Positions 16,606 through 25,997 of a DNA stretch of 64,000 nt are shown piece by piece. The stretch covers positions 62,001 through 126,000 of the forward strand of contig NZ_JAMBNO010000014.1 in assembly GCF_023715105.1 (NCBI RefSeq). Direction: 5' to 3'. The DNA is from Hydrogenophaga intermedia. Lineage in GTDB: Bacteria; Pseudomonadota; Gammaproteobacteria; Burkholderiales; Burkholderiaceae_C. The translations under genes were made by a program, and so were the position numbers. Position 1 is the stretch's first letter, and every line of letters begins with the position of its first letter. The notes below the pieces were generated by a model. That model searched no databases and was not told the origin of the DNA. It was given only the letters and a program-made list of their open reading frames with translations.

Positions 16606-17370
16606 TCAGCCCGTGAACAGCGCCGTGGCCAAACGGAACAGCGCAACCACGGGCGCGTCCAGCATCGGCAGCGTGAAGGCGATGCCCACGAGGCCCGCCG
16701 AGAGCGTCACCGGAAAGCCGATGGCAAACGCGTTCATCTGTGGCGCAATGCGCGAGACGATGCCCAGCACCACGTTGATGAAGATGAGCATGCCGATCAG
16801 CGGCAGCGCGATCCACAGGCCGTAGCGGAACACCACCGCGCCCAGTTCGTGCAGGCGCATGGTGTTCACCGCGTCGAGTGCACCGCCGCCGACGGGAAAG
16901 GTGTTGAAGCTGGCCACCACCGCCTGCAGCAGCATGAGGTGGCCGCCGATCACCACGAACAGCAGCATGGTGATGTTGCCGAAGAAGCGGCCCACCGTGC
17001 TCGATTGCGCGCCGGTGGTGGGGTCGAAGAAGCCCGCGAAATTCAAACCCATCTGCAGGCCCACGAGTTCGCCCGCCAGTTCCACCGCAGCGAACACGAT
17101 GCGCACCGCCATGCCGATGGCCAGGCCGATGAGTACCTGCTGCACCAGCACCTCCAGGGCGCGCGCATCGGTCAGCGCCACCACCGGCTGGTCGGTGAGC
17201 ACGGCCTGCGCACAGACGGCGACCAGGAAGGCCAGCGCCACACGCGTGCGCATCGGCACCGAGCGTGCCGAAAAGATGGGCGCGGCGCTGAACACCGCGA
17301 GGATGCGGATAAAGGGCCAGAACACCGGCGACACCCAGGCCATGAGCTGGGCTTCGGTGAAGGTGATCAC
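16606..17370 (-). CDS. fliR: Flagellar export apparatus protein FliR
   Basis: 254 residues with about six membrane helices (VFWPFIRILAVFSAAPIF; VLIGLAIGMAVRIVFAAVEL; MLLFVVIGGHLMLLQAVV; LIGMLIFINVVLGIVSRI). Conserved QMGLNFAGFFDP is present. Part of the FliPQR core gate of the flagellar type III secretion system in the inner membrane. The start is GTG, 22 bp after fliQ. Last gene of the fliLMNOPQR operon. Confidence 0.96.
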   Translation of the reverse strand: MITFTEAQLMAWVSPVFWPFIRILAVFSAAPIFSARSVPMRTRVALAFLVAVCAQAVLTDQPVVALTDARALEVLVQQVLIGLAIGMAVRIVFAAVELAGELVGLQMGLNFAGFFDPTTGAQSSTVGRFFGNITMLLFVVIGGHLMLLQAVVASFNTFPVGGGALDAVNTMRLHELGAVVFRYGLWIALPLIGMLIFINVVLGIVSRIAPQMNAFAIGFPVTLSAGLVGIAFTLPMLDAPVVALFRLATALFTG

Positions 17371-17392
17371 GTGCCGGGCCCTCGGGCCGCCG

Positions 17393-17662
17393 TCAGACGG
17401 CGTACTGCGGGATGGAAAGGATGGTGCTGCGGATGAACTCGACCAGCGTGGTCAGCATCCACGGGCCCGCAATGGCGAACACCGCGATCGCGGCCACGAG
17501 TTTGGGCACGAAGGCCAGCGTCTGTTCGTAGATTTGCGTGATGGCCTGGAACAGGCTGATCACCAGGCCCACGCCGAGCACCGTGAGCAGCACCGGTGCG
17601 GCCACCGCCAGCAGCAGGAAGAGCGCGTTCTGACCGATGGTGAGGGCCGCTTGGGGTTCCAT
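17393..17662 (-). CDS. fliQ: Flagellar export apparatus protein FliQ
   Basis: 89 residues, the usual length, with two membrane helices (NALFLLLAVAAPVLLTVLGV and AIAVFAIAGPWMLTTL) and the conserved SLFQAITQIYEQTLAFVPK link. Forms the FliPQR export gate. It starts 8 bp after the fliP stop with GGGA upstream. Confidence 0.97.
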   Translation of the reverse strand: MEPQAALTIGQNALFLLLAVAAPVLLTVLGVGLVISLFQAITQIYEQTLAFVPKLVAAIAVFAIAGPWMLTTLVEFIRSTILSIPQYAV

Positions 17663-17670
17663 GTGTTTCC

Positions 17671-18465
17671 CTATTGGGCGAACGACGCCGCCAGTGAACC
17701 GATGAGGATGTTCCAGCCGTCCGCGAGCACGAACAGCATGAGCTTGAAGGGCAGGGCCACGAGCACCGGCGAGAGCATCATCATGCCCAGCGACATCAGC
17801 ACGCTGGCGACCACCATGTCGATCACCAGGAACGGAATGAAGATCATGAAGCCGATCTGGAACGCGGTCTTGAGCTCGCTCGTCACGAAGGCCGGCACCA
17901 GCACGCGAAACGGCGCGTTCTCGGCTGTCACGTTGGCGGGCAGCTTGGCCAGGCCCGCAAACAGCTCGAAGTCGGACTGGCGCGTCTGCTTGAGCATGAA
18001 AGCACGCATCGGCGCCTCGCCGCGCTGCAATGCTTGATCAAACGTGATCTCGTTGCGCGAGTAGGGTGCGTAGGCGTCGGCGTACACGCGGTCCAGCGTC
18101 GGGCCCATCACGAACAGCGTGAGGAACAGCGACAGGCCGATGATCACCTGGTTGGGCGGTGCCGATTGCGTGCCCAGCGCCTGGCGCAGCAGGGACAGCA
18201 CGATGACGATGCGGGTGAAGCCCGTCATGAGCAGCAGCACCGCGGGCAGGAAGGACAGCGCGGTGAAGAACAGCAGGGTCTGGATCGGCACCGAGTAGCT
18301 CGCCCCACCCGCTCCCTGGCCCACCACCAGCGGCAGCGAGGGGCCTTGCGGCGTGGGCACGGGGGCGTTCTGCGCCCAGGCGCCGAGCGAGAGCAGGGCC
18401 AGCGCAAGGAACAGCGCGAGCGCGCGCAGCACGGCAGACCCGGCGTGACGTTCAGCGCGGCGCAT
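17671..18465 (-). CDS. fliP: Flagellar export apparatus protein FliP
   Basis: 264 residues. A cleavable signal peptide (residues 1-31, ending GAWAQ) precedes four membrane helices. Conserved FliP signatures are [40 protein letters not shown] and [19 protein letters not shown]. It forms the central ring of the export gate. The start overlaps the 3' end of fliO by 14 bp. Confidence 0.97.
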   Translation of the reverse strand: MRRAERHAGSAVLRALALFLALALLSLGAWAQNAPVPTPQGPSLPLVVGQGAGGASYSVPIQTLLFFTALSFLPAVLLLMTGFTRIVIVLSLLRQALGTQSAPPNQVIIGLSLFLTLFVMGPTLDRVYADAYAPYSRNEITFDQALQRGEAPMRAFMLKQTRQSDFELFAGLAKLPANVTAENAPFRVLVPAFVTSELKTAFQIGFMIFIPFLVIDMVVASVLMSLGMMMLSPVLVALPFKLMLFVLADGWNILIGSLAASFAQ

Positions 18466-18814
18466 CGTTCGGGCCCTTCACGAGTTGCTGGGCCAGCCGG
18501 GCCGCGAAACCGCCGGCGGCGGGCGCCGAAGGCGCTGCCGCTTCGGGTGGCAGCGGCATTTCATGCAGTTTGCTCACAGCGCCCGCGGCCACGCCCAGCA
18601 CCAGGCAGGTGGCGTGTTCGCCCTGGCCCACCTGCAGCGTCACCACGCGCTGCTGCGGGCCCAGCGGCAGGCTGGCCAGCAGCTTGAGCGCCGGGCCTTG
18701 CTGGCCGGGCACGCCCGGCAGCCCGGGCATGCGCCCGCGTGCCCACTTGAGCGCCCAGGCAATGCCCACCATCAGCGCCAGCAGCACCAGTGCCGGCCAC
18801 GCGTTCTGCCACAT
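18452..18814 (-). CDS. fliO: Flagellar biosynthesis protein FliO
   Basis: 120 residues: a single N-terminal membrane helix ([17 protein letters not shown]), then a cytoplasmic domain with [20 protein letters not shown] typical of FliO. It is a scaffold for assembly of the FliP ring. It starts 4 bp after fliN. The C-terminal 40 residues are Ala/Pro rich and variable in this family. Confidence 0.93.
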   Translation of the reverse strand: MWQNAWPALVLLALMVGIAWALKWARGRMPGLPGVPGQQGPALKLLASLPLGPQQRVVTLQVGQGEHATCLVLGVAAGAVSKLHEMPLPPEAAAPSAPAAGGFAARLAQQLVKGPNDAPR

Positions 18815-18818
18815 GGGT

Positions 18819-19238
18819 TCAGGTCCTGCTCAGGCGTTTCATGCGCTCGGAGGGCGTCACGATGTCGGTCAGGCGGATGCCGAACTTGTCGTTGACCACC
18901 ACCACCTCGCCTTGTGCGATGAGGTAGCCGTTGACCAGCACGTCCATCGGCTCGCCGGCCAGCGCGTCGAGTTCCACGATCGAGCCCTGCGCGAGCTGCA
19001 GGATGTACTTGATGGGCACGCGGGTGCGGCCCAGCTCCACCGAGAGCTGCACCGGGATGTCCAGCACCATCTGGATGTCCTGCATCGACCCGCTGGCCGC
19101 AGCGCCACTCTTGATCGGCGTGTGATCGGCGTCGAAGGCTGGCGCGCTGTCGGCCGTGGCGGTGCCAGCACCGGCCTCTTCAAGGGCCTGAGCCCACTCG
19201 TCGGCAATGGCGTCCTGGTTCGGGGTATCGGTGGACAT
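18819..19238 (-). CDS. fliN: Flagellar motor switch protein FliN
   Basis: 139 residues. The C-terminal SpoA domain is clear: DIPVQLSVELGRTRVPIKYI, LAQGSIVELDALAGEPMDVL and GEVVVVNDKFGIRLTDIV. It forms the bottom of the C-ring and takes part in CheY-P response and export docking. The start has AGGAGA eight bases upstream. Confidence 0.97.
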   Translation of the reverse strand: MSTDTPNQDAIADEWAQALEEAGAGTATADSAPAFDADHTPIKSGAAASGSMQDIQMVLDIPVQLSVELGRTRVPIKYILQLAQGSIVELDALAGEPMDVLVNGYLIAQGEVVVVNDKFGIRLTDIVTPSERMKRLSRT

Positions 19239-19271
19239 GGGAGTCTCTCCTGGGAAATCGGTGTTGGCGCG

Positions 19272-20276
19272 TTACAGGTCGGGCGAGGCGCCCAGCCAGT
19301 TCATGTCAGCGCCGCGCAGGCTGCGGTCCACGCGCAGGGCGTACTTGCCCTTGTGCGTGCCGTACTGGCATTCGAAGATCGGCACACCGTCGACGTTGGC
19401 GGTGATGGTGGGGTTGCGGTCGAGCTCGATGAAATCGCCCACCTGCATGGCGAGCAGCTGCTCCACCGTGGCTTCGGTCTGGGCGAGTTCGGCCACCATG
19501 GTCACCTCGGCGGCCTGGATCTCGTGGCTGAGCAGCTTCACCCAGCGGCGGTCGACCTCGATCGCGTCGCCCTGCACGCTCGAATACAGCACGTCGCGGA
19601 TCGGCTCCAGCGTGGCGTAGGGAATGCAGATGTGCAGCGAGCCGCTCAGGTCGCCGATCTCCAGCGTGAAGCTGGTGGAGACGACGATCTCGCTCGGGGT
19701 GGCGATGGTGGCGAACTGCGGCTGCATCTCCGAGCGCTGGTAGGCCAGCTCGATCGGGTACACACCGCGCCAGGCCTTCTTGTATTCCTCAGCCACCACG
19801 TCCACCAGGCGGTTGATCACGCGCTGCTCGGTGGGCGAGAAGTCGCGCCCTTCGATGCGGGTGTGGAACTTGCCGGTGCCACCGAACAGGCTGTCGATCA
19901 CGCCGAACAGCAGCGTGGGCTCGCACACCACCAGACCGTTGCCGCGCAACGGGCGGATGGCCATGATGTTGAAGTTGGTGGGCACCACCAGCTCGCGCAG
20001 GAAGGCGCTGTACTTCTGCACCTGCACACCCCCCACCGAAATCTCGGGGCTGCGGCGGATGAAGTTGAACAGGCCCTGGCGCAAGTTGCGCGAGAAGCGC
20101 TCGTTGACGATCTCCATCGTGGGCATGCGCCCACGAACGATGCGCTCCTGGCTGGAGAGGTTGTAGCTGCGGATGCCGCCTTCGGGCGTCTCGTCCTTGG
20201 CGAGCTTCTGGCTTTCGCCCGTCACGCCTTCGAGCAGGGCGTCGACTTCTTCCTGTGACAGAAACGAATCGGACAT
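19272..20276 (-). CDS. fliM: Flagellar motor switch protein FliM
   Basis: 334 residues. The N-terminal CheY-P binding peptide is intact (LSQEEVDALLEGV, residues 6-18). The middle CheC-like domain and C-terminal SpoA domain (LAQTEATVEQLLAMQVGDFI) follow. It joins FliG and FliN in the C-ring and switches rotation on CheY-P binding. It lies 27 bp after fliL. Confidence 0.98.
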   Translation of the reverse strand: MSDSFLSQEEVDALLEGVTGESQKLAKDETPEGGIRSYNLSSQERIVRGRMPTMEIVNERFSRNLRQGLFNFIRRSPEISVGGVQVQKYSAFLRELVVPTNFNIMAIRPLRGNGLVVCEPTLLFGVIDSLFGGTGKFHTRIEGRDFSPTEQRVINRLVDVVAEEYKKAWRGVYPIELAYQRSEMQPQFATIATPSEIVVSTSFTLEIGDLSGSLHICIPYATLEPIRDVLYSSVQGDAIEVDRRWVKLLSHEIQAAEVTMVAELAQTEATVEQLLAMQVGDFIELDRNPTITANVDGVPIFECQYGTHKGKYALRVDRSLRGADMNWLGASPDL

Positions 20277-20303
20277 GGCCTGGTCACCCCTGGGTGTGTG
20301 GCG

Positions 20304-20855
20304 TCACTGGACGATGAAGCTGGAGAACAGCACGGCCTGCACCGGGTTGGCCGGGCCGCGGCGCTTGCCCTCGGCGCCGTCCTTCGGCACGGGGTAGCCC
20401 ATCACGTCGGAGACGGCGGCCACGATGTCCTTGCCCAGCTTGTCCTTGCCTTCGGCGCTGAGGACTTCTTCGCCCGTGCGCTTGGACAGCAAGACCAGGA
20501 TCTGGCTGCGGATGCTGGGCATGAAGGCCTTGACGGCATCGCCCGTGGCGCTGTCCTGCAATTGCAAGGTCAGGCCGATCTGGATGTAGCGGTTGCCACC
20601 CGGGTCGGCCAGGTTGACCACCATGTTCTCCAGCGGCAGGAAGGTTGGGGCCGACTTCGGGTCGACCGGTTGCACCGCGGACGATTCTTCGCCCTCGTAG
20701 TCGTCTTCAGCGGTGTTCTTCTTCAGGATGAACAGCGCGCCGGCCGCGCCCGCGATCGCGAGCACCAGCACGCCGACGATCACGAACAACAGCTTCTTGC
20801 CCTTCTTCTTCGGGGCGACAGGGGTGTCGGCGGTGGCGGTGGCAGCGGCGGACAT
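20304..20855 (-). CDS. fliL: Flagellar basal body-associated protein FliL
   Basis: 183 residues. A short basic cytoplasmic N-terminus (KKKGKK) precedes one membrane helix (LLFVIVGVLVLAIAGAAGAL). The periplasmic domain has FLPLENMVVNLADPGGNRYI. FliL surrounds the stator and supports torque. Start chosen for AAGGAAG eight bases upstream. First gene of fliLMNOPQR, after a candidate FlhDC box. Confidence 0.96.
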   Translation of the reverse strand: MSAAATATADTPVAPKKKGKKLLFVIVGVLVLAIAGAAGALFILKKNTAEDDYEGEESSAVQPVDPKSAPTFLPLENMVVNLADPGGNRYIQIGLTLQLQDSATGDAVKAFMPSIRSQILVLLSKRTGEEVLSAEGKDKLGKDIVAAVSDVMGYPVPKDGAEGKRRGPANPVQAVLFSSFIVQ

Positions 20856-20933
20856 GGGCTTCCTTCTCGGGGGCGGCACGCGGGCAGGGCGTGCGGATTG
20901 AGAAGGATTGTGGGAGGGGGTCCTGGGCGCCGT

Positions 20934-20971
20934 TCGCCCGATAAGCGCGGGAAAACCTGCTTATTCCCGCG
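20934..20971. promoter_or_regulatory. Candidate FlhDC box upstream of fliL
   Basis: Inverted half-sites CGCCCGATAAGCG and CTGCTTATTCCCGCG about 9-11 bp apart, some 80 bp upstream of fliL. The same stretch holds a perfect 9-bp inverted repeat (GCGCGGGAA, 10 bp, TTCCCGCGC at 20945-20972). It lacks a T-tract, so I prefer an operator over a fliK terminator. Compare the boxes at flhB, flgA/flgB, fliE/fliF and flagellin 3/flhD. Confidence 0.5.
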
Positions 20972-20999
20972 CTCGCGCCCGCCGTCGGGCGCCCGCGGC

Positions 21000-22295
21000 T
21001 CAGATGAACAGGTCGAGTCCGCCCGCGCGTTCGGCCGCGCGTGCCTGCTGGGGCGCTGCCGTCTCGGCGCCGCTCTCGCCGCCCGTGCGGGCTTGCGCCA
21101 GCGTGGGCGTGTGGCCCTCGCGCTGGCGTTCCTGTTGTTGAGCGCCCACCGACACGTTGCCCAGCTGCAGGCCCCCTTGCTGCAGGCGCTCGCCCAGGGC
21201 GGCCTGGGCTTGCTCGCGCAGGGCGTCGCGGGTGGCACTGTCGTCGGTGCGGATGTCGAGTTGCACCTCGTCGCCGCGCAGGGCAAGCTGGATGTCGATG
21301 GCGCGTGCGGCGTCTTCGCCCACGCGCAGGCTGGCGTGGCGCAGGCCGTGGGTGCCGCCCCAGTGCTGCACGTCCACCGCCTCGGCGTCGCTGGCGTGGG
21401 CGTTCTGTGTGTCGTCTCCCTGGCCGTTGCCGTCGGGTGCGGTGCCGGCGCTGTCGCTGCCCTCGCCGCTGCCGCCCTGGCCGCTGTTCATGTCGGCCTG
21501 CGCTGCAGAGCCGCTGGCCGCGGGGCCTGCAGCCGGGGCGGCGCCGCCGATGGCGGTGCGTTCGCCGGTGTTGGCGGGGGCCACGTCGTCTGCCCATGCG
21601 CCGGCCGTCATCAGGCCGGTCGCAGGGGCCGTGGCCTGTGCCGCACCTGGCGCGGTCTGTGCGGCCGCGGGGAAGCGCGGGTCCAGGTTGACGGTGCTGC
21701 GCAGGCCCCAGGCCGGCGCGTGGGTGGGGCTCTCGGGGGCGGCGCGGCTCCAGCGGGTGGCGGGCGCGTCACCGCCGCTGCCGGCGGGTGCGGTCTGTGC
21801 GGCGCGCGAGGCCATGACCTGCCAGCTCGGGCCGCTGGGGCGTGTCGACGTGGCCGGGGTGGCGGCGGTGGCCGCGGCGGTGTCAGTGGCCTGAACGGCC
21901 GGTTCATCGGCACGGGCCGATGGCTCGCGCAAGGCATCTGCCGCTGCGCGGTCAGGCGTGGTGTTGGTTGCCCGGCTGCCGCGGGCACTGTCGCCGCCGG
22001 CCTGCGCTGCGTGGGCCTGTTCCAGCGGACCCTGGGGTTGCCAGAACATCAGGCCGGCGAGCGGGTTGTCCTTGTCGTCGGCGTCCTGCGCGGTGCCTTG
22101 CGCCGCAGTGTCGGTGGCGGCCAGCGGGTCACTGGCGTCGGCCGGCGTCGCATCGGCGGCCAGGGCCAGCAGCGTGGCGAACAAATCGGCGGGCGCCTGC
22201 GTGCGCTGGCCTTGCAGGTGCGCGGGGCGCGCGCCGGCGGCGTGGGCTTGCGGTCCGTGGGCGGGGGTGGGGGAGGCAGGGGTGGCGGTGCTCAT
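21000..22295 (-). CDS. fliK: Flagellar hook-length control protein FliK
   Basis: 431 residues. The long N-terminal two thirds are Ala/Pro/Gly/Thr rich and low in complexity, as expected for the secreted ruler. The C-terminal domain (HASLRVGEDAARAIDIQLAL ... QLDIRTDDSATRDALREQAQ) matches the FliK switch domain that contacts FlhB. The ATG overlaps the fliJ stop (TGATG). It ends GGLDLFI. It is the last gene of fliFGHIJK. Confidence 0.9.
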   Translation of the reverse strand: MSTATPASPTPAHGPQAHAAGARPAHLQGQRTQAPADLFATLLALAADATPADASDPLAATDTAAQGTAQDADDKDNPLAGLMFWQPQGPLEQAHAAQAGGDSARGSRATNTTPDRAAADALREPSARADEPAVQATDTAAATAATPATSTRPSGPSWQVMASRAAQTAPAGSGGDAPATRWSRAAPESPTHAPAWGLRSTVNLDPRFPAAAQTAPGAAQATAPATGLMTAGAWADDVAPANTGERTAIGGAAPAAGPAASGSAAQADMNSGQGGSGEGSDSAGTAPDGNGQGDDTQNAHASDAEAVDVQHWGGTHGLRHASLRVGEDAARAIDIQLALRGDEVQLDIRTDDSATRDALREQAQAALGERLQQGGLQLGNVSVGAQQQERQREGHTPTLAQARTGGESGAETAAPQQARAAERAGGLDLFI

Positions 22296-22768
22296 CAGGA
22301 CATCGGCTGGAAGTTGCTGTCGTTCTCGAGGCGGCGGCGGTGGATGTTCTGCGCCATCTCGTCGGTGTGCTTCTGCTCGCGGCGCTGCAACGTCTGCTGC
22401 CAGGCCTCGATCTGGCGCGCGGCGTACTTGCGCAGGCTGGCCAGGTCGCGCTCGGCTTCCTGCATCGCGGCGGTGGCGCGTTGCACGCGCTGCGCGCGGT
22501 CGGCCAGCACGTCTTGCTGGAAGGCCATGGCGTTGTCCAGCTTGGCCATGAACTGGCGGTGGTGCATGAGCAGCGTCACGTCCACACCCGCGGCGCCGCG
22601 CTCGGCCCAGCGTCGGTTGGCCTCATCGGCATAGGTCACGAGTTGGTCCATCTGCTCCTGAGCCTGGCGCTGCTCGGTCTGCAGCCGCGCGCACTCCGCC
22701 AGCGCCTCGTCACGGCGGCGCTCGGCGATCTCGATCACGGGTTCGAGGTTCTGCGCAGGACGCGTCAT
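22295..22768 (-). CDS. fliJ: Flagellar export chaperone FliJ
   Basis: 157 residues, almost entirely a charged coiled coil ([40 protein letters not shown]), the hallmark of FliJ. It docks to the FliI hexamer and FlhA. Both ends overlap neighbours: the ATG with the fliI stop (ATGA), the stop with the fliK start (TGATG). Confidence 0.93.
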   Translation of the reverse strand: MTRPAQNLEPVIEIAERRRDEALAECARLQTEQRQAQEQMDQLVTYADEANRRWAERGAAGVDVTLLMHHRQFMAKLDNAMAFQQDVLADRAQRVQRATAAMQEAERDLASLRKYAARQIEAWQQTLQRREQKHTDEMAQNIHRRRLENDSNFQPMS

Positions 22769-24255
22769 CCGTTATGGCCTTCGTAGGGGTTGTGCTGGGG
22801 ACGTGCACCTCGCGCGCCTGAGCCCGGTGTGGGAGCCGCCTTGTCCTCCTGCAGCGCGGCCTTGAGCTGGCGCAGGCTGTCGCTCATGGGGGCGGCCTCG
22901 CGCATGTCCTGCATCAGGAAGCGCTGCAGGCCGGGGTAGAGGACGATGGCGCGGTCGGTCTCGGGGTCGCTGCCGGCCACGTAGGCGCCCAGCTGGATCA
23001 GGTCGCGGCTCTTCTGGTAGCGCGAGTAGTTCGCGCGGAACTTGCGCGCCAGTTCGAGGTGCGTGGGCCCGGCCACGTTGTGCATCACGCGCGAAGCCGA
23101 TGCCTCCACGTCGATGGCGGGGTAGTGGCCCGATTCGGCCAGCGCGCGCGAGAGCACGATGTGGCCGTCGAGGATGGCGCGCGCCGCGTCGGCGATCGGG
23201 TCCTGCTGGTCGTCGCCCTCGCTGAGCACGGTGTAGAAGGCGGTGATGGAGCCCACGCCGTTCAAGCCGTTGCCGCTGCGCTCCACCAACTGGGGCAGCT
23301 TGGCAAAGCACGACGGCGGGTAGCCCTTGGTGGCCGGCGGCTCGCCGATGGCCAGTGCGATCTCGCGCTGCGCCATCGCATAGCGCGTGAGCGAGTCCAT
23401 CAACAGCAGCACGTGCAGGCCCTGGTCGCGGAAGTGTTCGGCAATGGCGGTGGCGTAGCTCGCACCCTGCATGCGCACCAGCGGCGGTGCGTCGGCCGGT
23501 GCGGCCACCACCACGCTGCGGCGGCGGCCTTCGGGGCCCAGAATGTCCTCGATGAATTCCTTCACCTCGCGGCCGCGCTCGCCGATCAGGCCGACCACGA
23601 TCACGTCGGCCTTGGTGTAGCGGGCCATCATGCCCAGCAGAACGCTCTTGCCCACGCCGGAGCCGGCGAACAGGCCCAGGCGCTGGCCGCGGCCCACGGT
23701 GAGCATGGCGTTGATGGCGCGCACGCCGGTGTCCAGCGGTTCGCGCACCGGGTCGCGGTCCATCGCGTTGAGGGGTGCGCGTTCCAGCGGCGCCACGCTC
23801 ACGTCGCGCAGCGGGCCCTGGTGGTCCAGCGGCTGACCGTGCGAATCGACCACCCGGCCCAGCAAGCCATGCCCCATGGGCAGGCTGAGCGTGCTGCGGT
23901 CGTTGGGCGAGGGCGGCGGGTTGTCCTGACCCAGCCGGGGCACGCTGCGGTAGGGCGGCAGCGGCGTCACGCTCGCGCCACTGGCCAGGCCGTGCACGTC
24001 GCCCGCGGGCATCAGGAACGCACGGTCTTTCGAGAAGCCCACCACCTCGGCCAGCACGGGTTGCTTCTGGCCGTTGTCGATGAGGCACTGCGATCCGACC
24101 GGCACGCGCAGGCCCACGGCTTCGAGCACGAGGCCGGCGAGCCGGGTGAGCGTGCCGCGCGTCTCCAGTGTCGTGGGGGCGCGGGCGCTGGCGCGCAGGT
24201 CCTCCATGAAGTGGCCCCAGCGGCTCGGCGTGTCGTCGAAGGTGCTGTCGGTCAT
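22765..24255 (-). CDS. fliI: Flagellum-specific ATPase FliI
   Basis: 496 residues. Walker A AGSGVGKS at 197-204, Walker [17 protein letters not shown], and FliI/YscN-type [14 protein letters not shown]. It is the hexameric ATPase of the export system, partnered with FliH and FliJ. It starts 10 bp after fliH. The C-terminus is extended by about 25 low-complexity residues. Confidence 0.98.
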   Translation of the reverse strand: MTDSTFDDTPSRWGHFMEDLRASARAPTTLETRGTLTRLAGLVLEAVGLRVPVGSQCLIDNGQKQPVLAEVVGFSKDRAFLMPAGDVHGLASGASVTPLPPYRSVPRLGQDNPPPSPNDRSTLSLPMGHGLLGRVVDSHGQPLDHQGPLRDVSVAPLERAPLNAMDRDPVREPLDTGVRAINAMLTVGRGQRLGLFAGSGVGKSVLLGMMARYTKADVIVVGLIGERGREVKEFIEDILGPEGRRRSVVVAAPADAPPLVRMQGASYATAIAEHFRDQGLHVLLLMDSLTRYAMAQREIALAIGEPPATKGYPPSCFAKLPQLVERSGNGLNGVGSITAFYTVLSEGDDQQDPIADAARAILDGHIVLSRALAESGHYPAIDVEASASRVMHNVAGPTHLELARKFRANYSRYQKSRDLIQLGAYVAGSDPETDRAIVLYPGLQRFLMQDMREAAPMSDSLRQLKAALQEDKAAPTPGSGARGARPQHNPYEGHNG

Positions 24256-24265
24256 CTTGTGCGGT

Positions 24266-24970
24266 TCAGACGTCCGCGTCCGCGGGGTTCCAGGGTTCGC
24301 TCAGGCCGAGGTTGCCGATCGCGCGCAGCCAGCGCTTCTCGATCGTGGCGTCCACCGAGTTGGTGCGCGACTCGACCACGCAACCGCCGGGGGTGATGTT
24401 CGGATCGGCCACGAAATCGGGTGCAGGGTCGCCCAGCGTTTCCAGCAGCGCGCCTTTCATGAGGGCGAGGTCGGCCGGGTGCATGCGAACCGTGGCAGGC
24501 AGGTTGTCGTCGATGAGCTGCGCCATCGCCTCGCTCACCACGCCCTGCAATTGCACCGGGTGCTGCACCAGTTCCTGGCGGATCACCTGGCGCGCCAGGT
24601 CGCAGGCAAGCTCGAGGATGTGGCGCGAGATGTCGTGCTCGTTGTGCTTGAGGTGCTCGCGCGTGTTGCGCAGCAGTTGCGCCATGCGCACGGCGGTCTC
24701 TTCGGCGGTGCGGCGCATGGTGGCTTCCATCGCGTCGCGCACCGATTGCGCGCCGGCGTCGTGGCCGTGCTGGAAACCCTCGGCATAGGCCTGCTCGCGC
24801 GCCTCGGCCAGCCGCGCTTCGGGTGCTGCCGCGTCTGCACCGGGTTCCGTTGCCAGCACGGGGCGCTGGTCGCTGCCGTCCACGGCAGCGAACTGCCAGG
24901 CCGCCACGCCGTCGATTTCCTCGCGCGGGATGAAGCGCGAGTAGGGGTCGCTCTTGGGTCGTTGGCTCAT
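24266..24970 (-). CDS. fliH: Flagellar assembly protein FliH
   Basis: 234 residues. The N-terminal region has [18 protein letters not shown], common in FliH of this group, then an Ala/Glu coiled segment ([17 protein letters not shown]) and the C-terminal domain that binds FliI ([20 protein letters not shown]). It regulates FliI. I start at the ATG (MSQRPKSD); an upstream in-frame TTG at 24985 would overlap fliG and has no ribosome site. Confidence 0.93.
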   Translation of the reverse strand: MSQRPKSDPYSRFIPREEIDGVAAWQFAAVDGSDQRPVLATEPGADAAAPEARLAEAREQAYAEGFQHGHDAGAQSVRDAMEATMRRTAEETAVRMAQLLRNTREHLKHNEHDISRHILELACDLARQVIRQELVQHPVQLQGVVSEAMAQLIDDNLPATVRMHPADLALMKGALLETLGDPAPDFVADPNITPGGCVVESRTNSVDATIEKRWLRAIGNLGLSEPWNPADADV

Positions 24971-24977
24971 GGCGTGA

Positions 24978-25976
24978 TCACACAAAGGCTTCGTCTTCGC
25001 CGCCGCCGCCGATCATGATCTGACCTTCGTCGGAGAGGCGGCGCACCACCTTGAGGATGTCTTTCTGCTGCGCTTCCACCTCGGACAGGCGGATCGGGCC
25101 GCGCGCGTCGAGGTCCTCGCGCAGCGCCTCGGCCGCGCGGGTGGACATGTTGTTGAACACCAGTTCGCGCAATTCGTTGCTGGCACCCTTGAGCGCGATG
25201 ACGAGCTGGTCGGTGGCGACTTCCTTGAGCACGAGCTGGATCGCCCGGCCTTCGAGCTTGAGCAGGTCCTCGAAGATGAACATCTTGTCCATGATCTTCT
25301 GGGCCAGGTCGGCGTCGTGGTCGCGGATGGCCTCGATCACCGAGCTCTCGATCTGGGTGCCCATCATGTTGATGATCTCGGCCGCCGTCTTCACGCCGCC
25401 CATCGAGGCCTTGCGGATCTTGTCGCCGCCAGCCAGCACCTTGTAGAGCACCTCGTTGAGGTCCTTCAGCGCGGTCGGCTGGATGCCTTCGAGCGTGGCG
25501 ATGCGCAGCATCACCTCGTTGCGCGGACGCTCGGTGAAGTTCTTCAGCACCGCGGCCGTCTGCTCGGCCTCCAGGTGCACCAGGATGGCGGCCACGATCT
25601 GTGGGTGTTCGTTGCGCAGCAGTTCGGCGATCGACAGCGGGTCCATCCACTTCAGGCTCTCGATGCCCGAGACGTCACCGCCTTGCAGGATGCGGTCGAT
25701 CAGCAGCGCGGCCTTGTCGTCGCCAAGCGCGCGCTTGAGCACGCTGCGCACGTAGTTGTCGGTGTCGGAGACCAGCAGGCTCTGCGACGAGGCCGTGTTG
25801 GTGAAACGCTGGATCACCTGGTCCACCCGCTCGTGCGAGACGGCGCGCGTACGCGCGATGGTCTCGCCGAGCTTTTGCACCTCTTTCGGGCTGAGGTGCT
25901 TGAACACCTCGGCCGCTTCTTCCTCGCCGATCGACATGAGGAAGATCGCGGCGTCCTGCAGTCCCTGGTCGTCCAT
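24978..25976 (-). CDS. fliG: Flagellar motor switch protein FliG
   Basis: 332 residues, full length. The middle-domain EHPQ motif (RNEHPQIVAAILVHLE) and the C-terminal charged helix contacting the stator are present. FliG couples the C-ring to FliF and generates torque with MotA. It starts 21 bp after fliF. Confidence 0.98.
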   Translation of the reverse strand: MDDQGLQDAAIFLMSIGEEEAAEVFKHLSPKEVQKLGETIARTRAVSHERVDQVIQRFTNTASSQSLLVSDTDNYVRSVLKRALGDDKAALLIDRILQGGDVSGIESLKWMDPLSIAELLRNEHPQIVAAILVHLEAEQTAAVLKNFTERPRNEVMLRIATLEGIQPTALKDLNEVLYKVLAGGDKIRKASMGGVKTAAEIINMMGTQIESSVIEAIRDHDADLAQKIMDKMFIFEDLLKLEGRAIQLVLKEVATDQLVIALKGASNELRELVFNNMSTRAAEALREDLDARGPIRLSEVEAQQKDILKVVRRLSDEGQIMIGGGGEDEAFV

Positions 25977-25997
25977 GGTCGTGCTTCCTTCGTTCGG

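Noticed and set aside
20945..20972. Inverted repeat between fliK and fliL as an intrinsic terminator
   Set aside because: No T-tract follows on the minus strand, and ATAAGC half-sites overlap it, so an operator is more likely.
20298..22634. A 778-codon open frame on the plus strand opposite fliL, fliK and fliJ
   Set aside because: Low-complexity shadow of GC-rich codons; fliK, fliL and fliJ are all supported by overlaps and motifs on the other strand.
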